DNA from: Bacteroidota bacterium
GTDB taxonomy: Bacteria > Bacteroidota > Bacteroidia > Chitinophagales > Saprospiraceae
Direction: 5' to 3'
DNA: 64,000 bases
Assembly (NCBI GenBank): GCA_020160935.1
Contig: JAIUPL010000004.1
Coordinates: 227,253-291,252, forward strand
Below, one piece after another: positions 53,944-64,000 of this stretch (positions are counted from its first letter, which is position 1; every line of letters starts with the position of its first letter). Below the pieces are notes generated by a model. That model was given only the letters and a program-made list of their open reading frames with translations, was not told the DNA's origin and did no database searches. Made by a program: the position numbers and the translations under genes.

Positions 53944-56022
53944 ATGAAACATCACTTTCCGCTGCGCGCCCTGACCTTTGGGGCGGCCTGCTCATTGTTC
54001 CTTTTTTCCTGTGGGCAAAAACAGGAACCCGCCACCACAGCAAGCACCACAAACACCACTGAAAAAGTGGTGCTGGATACCTTTGCCGACCTTCAGATAC
54101 TGCAATACGAACTGCCCGGTTGGGAAAAACTTGACCTGCGCCAGAAAACGTTCATTTATTACCTGTCAGAAGCCACTTTGGCCGGACGTGATATTATTTA
54201 CGACCAGCACTGTAAGATGAATCTCACCGTGCGCAAATCGTTGGAGGCCATTTTCAATACCTACAAAGGCGATCGCACTTCGCCACAATGGAAGGCGTTT
54301 GAAACTTACGCCAAACGCGTATGGTTCAGCAACGGTATTCACCACCACTACAACGAAACCAAAATTCTGCCCGAATTCCCGCAGCCCTATTTCAGTTCGT
54401 TGGTACAACAATCGGACGCCAAGGCCTTCCCGCTTGCCCAGGGTGAAGACATGAATGCTTTCATGATGAAATTGCTGCCGGTGATGTTCGACCCCACGGT
54501 TTTCCCAAAACGCACCAGCAAGGATGCTTCGGGCGACATCATCAAAGGGTCTTCCGTGAATTTTTATGAAAACGTGACGGCCGATCAGGTCGACGCATTT
54601 TACAAGCCCATGAAAAAGGCTGCCGGCGCAAATGCCCCTTCATTTGGCCTGAACAGCAAACTGGTGAATGAAAACGGTACGCTCAAGGAGTACGTCTGGC
54701 GGGCCGGAGCAGGCAATATGTATGGCACGGCTATCGACAAAATTGTCGAAAACCTGCAAAAAGCACAGCCTTTTGCTGAAAACGAGCAACAGAAAAAAGC
54801 CATCGGCCTCCTGATCGAATATTTTCAGAGCGGCGACCTGAAAAAATTCGACGAGTACAACCTCGCCTGGATCAAAGACACGGAAAGCAAAATCGACTTC
54901 ATCAACGGGTTTATCGAGGTGTACCACGACCCAAAAGGTTACAAAGCCGACTTTGAAGCCTTAGTGCAATACAACGACCCGGAAGCCACTGAAAAAATGG
55001 CAATTGTGAGCAAAAACGCCCAGTATTTTGAAGACAACAGCACGATTCCGGCTGCCTACAAAAAGGAAAGTGTGCAGGGCGTTTCCTACCGCGTGATCAA
55101 TGTGGCTATGGAAGGCGGCGACTGTGCGCCCAGCACGCCCATCGGTATCAACCTGCCCAATGCCGACTGGATCCGGGAACTGGGTTCCAAATCCGTGAGC
55201 CTCAACAACATCGAGAATGCATATGGAAAGGCAGGTGGCTCGCTCGCTACCGCTGAATTTGCCAACGATGCCGAGGAAATTGAAAACGCCAAAAAATACG
55301 CCGAAGCCTGCGGCAAAATGCACACGGCTTTGCATGAGGTTATTGGCCATGCCAGTGGTAAATTGAAAAAAGGCGTTTCAGAGCCCAATATCACGCTCAA
55401 ACACTACGCCAGCACGCTCGAAGAAGCGCGTGCCGACCTCGTGGCCCTGTATTTTATGCCCGACCCGAAACTCGTGGAATGGGGCCTCTTGCCCGATGCC
55501 AATGCTTTCATGGCTGAATACGACAATTACATCCGCAATGGCCTGCTCATGCAACTGCGGCGCCTGCAACCCGGCCACGACATCGAGGAAGATCACATGC
55601 GCAACCGCCAACTGGTAGCCGCCTGGGCTTTTGAAAAAGGCAAAGCCGAGAATGTCATCGTCAAAGAAATTCGCAACGGCAAAATTTACTACGACATCCG
55701 CGATTACGCCAAACTGCGCACGCTGTTCGGTCAGTTGCTGTCCGAAATTCAGCGCATCAAATCGGAAGGCGATTTCGCCGCTGCCAGCGACCTCGTTGAA
55801 ACCTATGGCGTAAAAACCGATGCCGAAACCGGTAAACAGGTGAAAGCGCGCTACGCCAGCCTGCCCACCAAAGCGTATTCCGGGTTCGTTCAGCCCAAAC
55901 TCGTCGCAGTGAAAGATGCCAACGGCAATATCACTGAAGTCAAAGTAGAACGCGAACTGGATTTTGTGCAGCAAATGCTGCGGTATGGGCGGGAGTATGG
56001 GTTTTTGCCAACAAATAATTGA
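53944..56022 (+). CDS. M49 family (dipeptidyl-peptidase III-like) lipoprotein peptidase
   Basis: 692-residue zinc exopeptidase of family M49, which removes dipeptides from oligopeptides. A lipoprotein signal ends in LFSCG (Cys23), so the enzyme is membrane-anchored in the periplasm. The zinc motif HEVIGH (His464, Glu465, His469) corresponds to the HELLGH motif and EEARAD (from Glu493) to EECRAE. Size is close to DPP III. Bacteroidota homologs are often mislabelled as dihydrofolate reductase; nothing here supports that. It sits between palindromes R6 and R7. Confidence 0.85.
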   Translation: MKHHFPLRALTFGAACSLFLFSCGQKQEPATTASTTNTTEKVVLDTFADLQILQYELPGWEKLDLRQKTFIYYLSEATLAGRDIIYDQHCKMNLTVRKSLEAIFNTYKGDRTSPQWKAFETYAKRVWFSNGIHHHYNETKILPEFPQPYFSSLVQQSDAKAFPLAQGEDMNAFMMKLLPVMFDPTVFPKRTSKDASGDIIKGSSVNFYENVTADQVDAFYKPMKKAAGANAPSFGLNSKLVNENGTLKEYVWRAGAGNMYGTAIDKIVENLQKAQPFAENEQQKKAIGLLIEYFQSGDLKKFDEYNLAWIKDTESKIDFINGFIEVYHDPKGYKADFEALVQYNDPEATEKMAIVSKNAQYFEDNSTIPAAYKKESVQGVSYRVINVAMEGGDCAPSTPIGINLPNADWIRELGSKSVSLNNIENAYGKAGGSLATAEFANDAEEIENAKKYAEACGKMHTALHEVIGHASGKLKKGVSEPNITLKHYASTLEEARADLVALYFMPDPKLVEWGLLPDANAFMAEYDNYIRNGLLMQLRRLQPGHDIEEDHMRNRQLVAAWAFEKGKAENVIVKEIRNGKIYYDIRDYAKLRTLFGQLLSEIQRIKSEGDFAAASDLVETYGVKTDAETGKQVKARYASLPTKAYSGFVQPKLVAVKDANGNITEVKVERELDFVQQMLRYGREYGFLPTNN

Positions 56023-56157
56023 AGTCCTGAGTCGACAGTCCTGAATCCTAAGTCCGTAGAGTTGAGCACATTGCTTTTGACATTGTTGTATGGAAATGCC
56101 AAAAGCAATGTGCTCAACTCTACGGACTTAGGACTCAGGACTGTCGACTCAGGACTT
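56022..56157. repeat. AGTCNNN-heptad palindrome, copy R7
   Basis: 63-base arms around a 10-base loop (56085-56094), with two mismatches in 63 pairs (one in the fourth heptad, one in the core). It begins on the last base of the TGA stop codon of the M49 gene. The core is a variant of those in R1 and R6 (CACATTGCTTTTGACATT). Confidence 0.97.
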
Positions 56158-56266
56158 TACATTGCGTTAATACAGACTTAAACCAAACTTAACCCCTTCT
56201 TTTTCAGTGCAGGGATGCGCCCGGCCGACCTTTGCGGCGCAACATTTTCATAAAAAATATCCTGCA

Positions 56267-59167
56267 ATGAAAAAGACTCTTCTACTCCTGGCCGCTCTGT
56301 TCGTCGCCATCACCGGCATTTTTGCCCAGGTGACTGTTTCCGGCGACATTACGACCAACACATCCTGGAGCAAAAACAATACCTACCTGTTGAGTGGTTT
56401 TGTATATGTGAAAAACGGCGCTACGCTGACGATTGAGGCCGGTACCACTATCAAAGGCGATAAAATTACAAAAGGCGCCCTGATCGTTACCCGTGGTTCC
56501 AAGATCATTGCCGAAGGCACGGCTGCAGAACCCATCGTATTCACCAGTAATGAAGCCTCTCCTACTTATGGCGACTGGGGTGGTGTGATCATTCTGGGTA
56601 ATGGCACTACCAATAACTCCTTCCAGGGCACTGCAGGCTGTGGTGAAATCGAAGGTGGTGTAAACAACGCCAACGGAGATGGCCTCTATGGCGGCGGTTG
56701 CGGTGGTGGCACACCGAATGCTACCGACAATTCAGGTGTGCTGAAATATGTGCGCATCGAATATCCTGGCATTGCTTTTCAGCCCAACAACGAAATCAAC
56801 GGCCTGACGCTCGGCGGTGTAGGCTCCGGTACAACCATCGACCATGTGCAGGTGTCTTATTCCGGCGACGACTCGTTTGAATGGTTTGGCGGTTCTGTCA
56901 ACTGCAAACACCTGATCGCCTACCGTGGTCTGGACGACGATTTTGACGCGGATTTTGGATACAATGGTAACATTCAGTTTGCTTACGCCCAGCGCGACCC
57001 GGAAGTAGCCGACGTGAGCGGTTCCAATGGTTTCGAAGTAGATAACAATGCTACCGGAACGGCTGCAACGCCCAAAACACGTCCTACTTTCTCCAACGTA
57101 ACCATTGCCGGACCAAGCGGCTCGGTGGCTGTCGATTACAAGCGTGCCAATCATCTGCGCCGAAACTCGGAATCTGGCGTATTCAACTCCGTATTTATTG
57201 GTTCCTACCCGGTTGGCCTGTTCATCGACGGTGACTCTTGCGCTCAAAATGCGATCAATGGCAAACTCGTTGTGAAAAATTCATTCTACCATGGCATGAC
57301 AACTCCACTGTCTACCAACGGAACCGGTTTCGATATTGCTGCTTATGCTGCTGCCAATCAGGTGTCAACGGGTACCAATTCTGCCGATGCACAACTGGCT
57401 GATCCATTTAACCTGAACGTTCCCGATCCACGCCCGCTGGCCAACTCGCCTGTACTGGGCGCTGCGGTTTTCTCGGATGCCCGCCTGGGTGGAGGCTTTT
57501 TCACGCCGGTAAGTTATGCCGGCGCCTTTGGCCCTTCCGGCGACTGGACGGCTTCCTGGTCGCGTTTCGGCGACAACCTCCAGCAAGTAGGCCTGGCTCC
57601 GACACCTGAAGTGGTTGTTTCCAGTAATATTACTACCAACACCACCTGGACTGCCGATAAAGTGTACGTACTGCAAGGATTTATCTATGTAAAAAACTGT
57701 GCTACCCTGACCATCGAACCAGGTACAGTTATCAAAGGCGACAAAGGCACCAAAGGCGCGCTGATTGTTACGCGTTGCTCGAAAATCGAAGCAGAAGGCA
57801 CTGCCGATTTGCCCATCGTCTTCACGACCAACGACCCGGAACCTACTTATGGCTCTTGGGGCGGCCTGATCCTTCTCGGCAACGGCACGACCAACACTTC
57901 TTACCAGGGCACTGCTGGCTGTGGTGAAATCGAAGGCGGTGTAAACAATGCTGCCGGCGACGGCCTCTATGGCGGCGCATGCGGCGGTGGCACTCCCAAT
58001 GCAACCGACAATTCCGGTACGCTGAAATACGTTCGCATCGAATATCCAGGTATCGCATTCCAGCCCAATAATGAAATCAACGGCCTGACAATGGGCGCCG
58101 TGGGTTCGGGTACTACCATCGACCATGTACAGGTGTCTTACTCTGGCGACGACTCCTACGAATGGTTTGGCGGTTCGGTTAACTGCAAACACATCGTTGC
58201 CTACCGCGGCCTCGACGACGATTTCGACTGCGACTTTGGCTACAATGGCAATATTCAATATGCTTTCAGCGTGCGCGACCCGGAAATTGCTGACGTAAGC
58301 GGTTCCAATGGTTTTGAAATCGACAACAACGCAACAGGTACTGCTGCTACACCCAAAACACGTCCGACGTTCTCCAATGTGACAATTGTAGGCCCCACGG
58401 GTTCGGTTGCTTCCGACTACCGTCGTGCTGCACATATCCGCCGCAACTCCGAGCCGGCTATTTTCAATTCGATCCTCATGGGTAGTTACCCGGTTGGCAT
58501 TTTGATCGATGGCGACTCTTGCGCAACACATGCCACTTCCGGTAAAATCGAAGTGAAAAATACCTTCGTTGCTGGCCCTACTACGCTGCTTTCGACAAAC
58601 GCTACCAACGGTTTCAATGTAACAGACTGGTTCAATACGGCTGCTTTTGCCAACTCTGCGCTGGCGGCTGCCTCGTCTATGAACCTGCAGAATCCGTTCA
58701 ATCTCGACGCTCCCAACGCATCTCCTACCTTCTCTTCTCCGGCCTTGGGCGCTGCTTCTTTCACTGCTGCACGCATCAACAACGCTTTCTTCGACCAGGT
58801 GTCGTACGCAGGCGCTTTCAGCGGCGATGAAGACTGGACACAAGGCTGGGCCAAGTTCCTCGAACTGAACATCGACGGTCTGACGGAAACAAAAAATGTT
58901 GAACAGTACATTCAGCAGGTAAAACTGTTCCCGACCATTGCCAACGACCAGGTAACGCTCCAACTGCAACTCACTGAAGCCGCCAACCTGAATGTATCGG
59001 TGTATGGCATGAACGGTCAGTATTTCGGTCAGCAAGTGGATGAAAAAGCCGCCGCAGGCGAGCAAACATTCACCCTGCAAACGATGCAACTGCCTTCGGG
59101 TTTCTACTTCGTGCGGATTCAGGCAGGTAATGCTGTGAAAACGGAAAAACTGATTGTTGTTCGTTGA
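56267..59167 (+). CDS. secreted beta-helix-like protein with internal duplication and T9SS domain
   Basis: 966 residues from the preferred start, which opens the signal MKKTLLLLAALFVAITGIFAQ; an ATG 60 bp upstream is rejected. Two halves of about 420 residues are very similar in protein and DNA (first from about 56330, second from about 57610). Each has NTTWTADKVY-like opening, ATLTIEPGT-IKGDKGTKGALIVTR, GCGEIEGGVNNA-GDGLYGG, a right-handed-helix pattern, SYSGDDSYEWFGGSVNCKH and RGLDDDFD-DFGYNGNIQ. A T9SS type A domain follows (VKLFPTIANDQVTLQ). Acidic clusters suggest calcium binding. Function unknown; the family is common in this phylum, probably at the surface. Confidence 0.8.
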   Translation: MKKTLLLLAALFVAITGIFAQVTVSGDITTNTSWSKNNTYLLSGFVYVKNGATLTIEAGTTIKGDKITKGALIVTRGSKIIAEGTAAEPIVFTSNEASPTYGDWGGVIILGNGTTNNSFQGTAGCGEIEGGVNNANGDGLYGGGCGGGTPNATDNSGVLKYVRIEYPGIAFQPNNEINGLTLGGVGSGTTIDHVQVSYSGDDSFEWFGGSVNCKHLIAYRGLDDDFDADFGYNGNIQFAYAQRDPEVADVSGSNGFEVDNNATGTAATPKTRPTFSNVTIAGPSGSVAVDYKRANHLRRNSESGVFNSVFIGSYPVGLFIDGDSCAQNAINGKLVVKNSFYHGMTTPLSTNGTGFDIAAYAAANQVSTGTNSADAQLADPFNLNVPDPRPLANSPVLGAAVFSDARLGGGFFTPVSYAGAFGPSGDWTASWSRFGDNLQQVGLAPTPEVVVSSNITTNTTWTADKVYVLQGFIYVKNCATLTIEPGTVIKGDKGTKGALIVTRCSKIEAEGTADLPIVFTTNDPEPTYGSWGGLILLGNGTTNTSYQGTAGCGEIEGGVNNAAGDGLYGGACGGGTPNATDNSGTLKYVRIEYPGIAFQPNNEINGLTMGAVGSGTTIDHVQVSYSGDDSYEWFGGSVNCKHIVAYRGLDDDFDCDFGYNGNIQYAFSVRDPEIADVSGSNGFEIDNNATGTAATPKTRPTFSNVTIVGPTGSVASDYRRAAHIRRNSEPAIFNSILMGSYPVGILIDGDSCATHATSGKIEVKNTFVAGPTTLLSTNATNGFNVTDWFNTAAFANSALAAASSMNLQNPFNLDAPNASPTFSSPALGAASFTAARINNAFFDQVSYAGAFSGDEDWTQGWAKFLELNIDGLTETKNVEQYIQQVKLFPTIANDQVTLQLQLTEAANLNVSVYGMNGQYFGQQVDEKAAAGEQTFTLQTMQLPSGFYFVRIQAGNAVKTEKLIVVR

Positions 59168-59173
59168 TTGTGC

Positions 59174-59201
59174 GTAGAGACAAGGCATGCCTTGTCTCTA
59201 C
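59174..59201. repeat. 28-bp perfect palindrome (copy A)
   Basis: Perfect inverted repeat with centre GGCATGCC and outer ends GTAGAGAC/GTCTCTAC. It begins 6 bp after the stop codon of the beta-helix gene. A second copy is at 59314-59337. Confidence 0.95.
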
Positions 59202-59209
59202 TCTATGGC

Positions 59210-59269
59210 CATCTAAAAAAAGAGAGCCGATTTGGACGGATGTCCAAATCGGCTCTCTTTTTTTAGATG
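59210..59269. terminator. bidirectional terminator between the beta-helix gene and secA
   Basis: A perfect 28-bp stem (59210-59237 with 59242-59269) and 4-base loop GGAT. Seven A open and seven T close the GC-richer inner stem (AGAGAGCCGATTTGGAC), so it works as an intrinsic terminator in both directions for this convergent pair. Confidence 0.93.
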
Positions 59270-59295
59270 ACCCATGCCACCATTTTGGTAATATT

Positions 59296-59342
59296 CTAAT
59301 TATGCCCCGTGGCAGAGACAAGGCATGCCTTGTCTCTACTAA

Positions 59343-59358
<16 letters not shown>
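59296..59358. repeat. 20-bp direct repeats of the secA 3' end flanking a second palindrome
   Basis: The 20 bases at 59339-59358, covering the last codons and stop of secA, recur without change at 59296-59315. Between and overlapping them is a 24-bp palindrome (59314-59337), the second copy of the one at 59174. The arrangement looks like an insertion with target duplication, or a tandem duplication of the gene end. Confidence 0.92.
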
Positions 59359-62696
<3,338 letters not shown>

Positions 62697-62799
62697 GATG
62701 TCGGGAATTATGGTGGTGAACGATGTGTAATTTGACTGGGCAAAGGGTAAAAATCAAATCTTCCCGCTTCGCACGGATCACTTCAGCATATGGGGGCTG

Positions 62800-62807
62800 C
62801 AAAGATA
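62800..62807 (-). promoter_or_regulatory. candidate secA -7 element TATCTTTG
   Basis: On the minus strand TATCTTTG lies 104 bp before the secA start codon. No TTG is seen 17-23 bp upstream, so the -33 element is unclear. The remaining part of the 344-bp gap between secA and the rightward gene holds no ORF or hairpin that I recognise. Confidence 0.45.
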
Positions 62808-63040
62808 CAACTTCGTGTCGGTGCAGACGGAAGGCTGCGACACATTTCATTCCATATGGGAAAAAGGCGGCTTTTTTGACAAAATGGCAGTAAACAGGTG
62901 TTGCTGCCGGAAATTGTGGCAGCATGACCTGAAACGAGGTGAGATTTAATGACTATAACTGTTTTTAATCTACAATGGTTTTTACGTTCGTGGCTAAAAA
63001 AAAATTCCAACCTTTACCTTCCGAAAAATCCAACTTGCCT

Positions 63041-63949
63041 ATGCACCCGGTTGATACCCTGCAATTGCATTTCAACCCCGACCAAATGATCGTACTGAAC
63101 ATCGCCATGGCATTTCTCATGTTTGGCGTGGCGCTGGATGTACTGCCGAGCGATTTCCGAAAAGTAGTCGAGTTTCCCAAATCGGTAGCCGTGGGACTGC
63201 TGGCGCAGTACCTGATTTTCCCTTTGCTCACGCTGGCTATCATTTATGCTTTTCACCCTCCGGTGAGTGTGGCCATGGGCATGGTGCTGGTGAGTATGTG
63301 CCCTTCGGGAAATATGACGAATTTTCTCGTGCATTTTGCCCGGGCCAATGTGGCGCTGTCTGTCACGCTGAATGCCATTATCATTTTGTCGGCCACGGTG
63401 GTCACGCCGGCCGGCTTTTTATTCTGGTCGAAGTTTATTCCTGACTCTTCGGCGCTGCGCCAGTCTTTTGAAATTAAATTTGTGGATATGGCGCTGATTA
63501 TTGTGGAATTGATTCTGGCGCCTTTGCTGCTGGGGATGTTTTTGAACCGGCGTTTTCCGGTTTTTATTGCGCGTATCCGGCCCTGGGTGCAGCGCATTTC
63601 CCTGCTAATATTTTTCACGATTTTGGTGCTGGCCTTGTTTGGCAACCGCGATAACCTGGGCAATTACCTGGGGTTTGTTTTTTTGCTGGTGCTGGTACAC
63701 AACCTGGTCGCTCTTTCCAACGGATATTTTCTGGGCCGTCTTGCCCGCCTGCCCGAACTGGATTGTCGCACCCTGGCTTTCGAATCGGGTGTACACAACA
63801 CTGCGCTTGGCCTGCTCCTGATTTTCCGCTTTTTCAACGGCCTCGGCGGCATGGCGCTTATTGCCGCCTGGTGGGGTATTTGGGATTTGGTGACGGGGCT
63901 GGGGCTGGCGGGGTATTTTAGAAAGAGGGTGAGAGATGTGAGAGGGTGA
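63041..63949 (+). CDS. bile acid:sodium symporter (BASS) family protein
   Basis: 302 residues from the preferred ATG (MHPVDTLQLHFNPDQMIVLN); an ATG at 62975 adds 22 polar residues. Nine to ten hydrophobic segments. GMVLVSMCPSGNMTNFLVHFARANVALS is the crossover/sodium-site region typical of BASS transporters, and RTLAFESGVHNTALGLLL the second. Members take up bile acids, pantoate, pyruvate or other organic anions with sodium; the substrate is unknown. The last residues (RKRVRDVRG) and the stop codon are encoded by the tandem repeat at 63924, so the native C-terminus may have been replaced. Confidence 0.85.
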   Translation: MHPVDTLQLHFNPDQMIVLNIAMAFLMFGVALDVLPSDFRKVVEFPKSVAVGLLAQYLIFPLLTLAIIYAFHPPVSVAMGMVLVSMCPSGNMTNFLVHFARANVALSVTLNAIIILSATVVTPAGFLFWSKFIPDSSALRQSFEIKFVDMALIIVELILAPLLLGMFLNRRFPVFIARIRPWVQRISLLIFFTILVLALFGNRDNLGNYLGFVFLLVLVHNLVALSNGYFLGRLARLPELDCRTLAFESGVHNTALGLLLIFRFFNGLGGMALIAAWWGIWDLVTGLGLAGYFRKRVRDVRG

Positions 63950-64000
63950 GAGATGTGAGAGGGTGAGAGATGTGAGAGAGTGAGAGGGTGAGAGATGTGA
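63924..64000 (+). repeat. tandem array of GAGAGGGT / GAGAGATGT units at the right edge
   Basis: Alternating units of 8 (GAGAGGGT, one GAGAGAGT) and 9 (GAGAGATGT) bases run from the last codons of the symporter gene to the end of the window. By analogy with the other elements, a complementary arm may lie just outside. Confidence 0.85.

Noticed and set aside
53944..56022. Dihydrofolate reductase
   Set aside because: A label sometimes attached to such homologs. The HEVIGH and EEARAD zinc motifs, lipobox and size show an M49 peptidase.
14688..56157. CRISPR array
   Set aside because: The repeats are mirror arms of hairpins, the unit is 7 bp, copies are kilobases apart, and there is no repeat-spacer periodicity or cas gene.
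14688..56157. Insertion sequences or MITEs of a resident transposon
   Set aside because: No transposase or recombinase gene in the window, and no consistent terminal sequence or short target duplication around the heptad copies. Mobility remains only a hypothesis.

Overview
The window looks like a chromosomal segment of a free-living Bacteroidota, most likely of the Saprospiria/Chitinophagia kind (the class is an inference). The evidence is eight cargo proteins with type IX secretion (T9SS) C-terminal sorting domains, the T9SS protein PorQ, a SusC/SusD pair, and upstream elements matching the Bacteroidota TTG-N19-TAnnTTTG promoter. There are no rRNA or tRNA genes, no phage genes, no transposase and no CRISPR array.

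Layout. 1-2.4 kb: leftward MFS sugar permease and ketosamine-kinase pair. 2.5-7.6 kb: a dienoyl-CoA-reductase-like flavoenzyme and two tandem secreted paralogs whose first 138 bp are identical. 7.7-12.8 kb: trpE, then a small secreted/membrane cluster, then trpG in an operon with cvpA. 12.9-20.9 kb: porQ with a YwqK-type lipoprotein, a large secreted metzincin, a LysE exporter and a secreted PDZ protein. 21-30.8 kb: PfkB kinase with ybaB, a LamG/T9SS type B protein, an SDR, a divergent EF-G paralog, a membrane protein, an M23 peptidase and a SlyD-type FKBP. 30.9-48.3 kb: a leftward polysaccharide utilization locus (PUL). 48.4-64 kb: Kup, a cold-shock protein, GtrA, a TPR adenylate cyclase, an M49 peptidase, a duplicated beta-helix protein, secA and a BASS-family symporter.

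The PUL reads as one pathway. A membrane-spanning Y_Y_Y/LuxR regulator heads it. A T9SS-secreted GH144-type glucanase and a T9SS-secreted protein with six jelly-roll-like modules would act outside the cell, SusC/SusD would import oligosaccharides, and a GH144-esterase fusion plus a GH3 beta-glucosidase would finish in the periplasm. The glycosidase combination suggests a beta-1,2-glucan, possibly substituted; this is inference.

The most unusual feature lies between the genes. Seven long imperfect-to-perfect palindromes (14.7, 19.4, 25.2, 25.5, 30.8, 53.8 and 56.0 kb) and one solitary arm (22.3 kb) have arms made of tandem AGTCNNN heptads around variable cores. Nearly all begin within 0-5 bp of a stop codon, and some supply part of it. 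Elements of unrelated sequence occupy the same position: an octad inverted repeat at 10.3 kb, a palindrome with 20-bp direct repeats at the end of secA, and a tandem array overlapping the last codons of the gene at the right edge. Together they suggest an undescribed class of hairpin elements placed at gene 3' ends.
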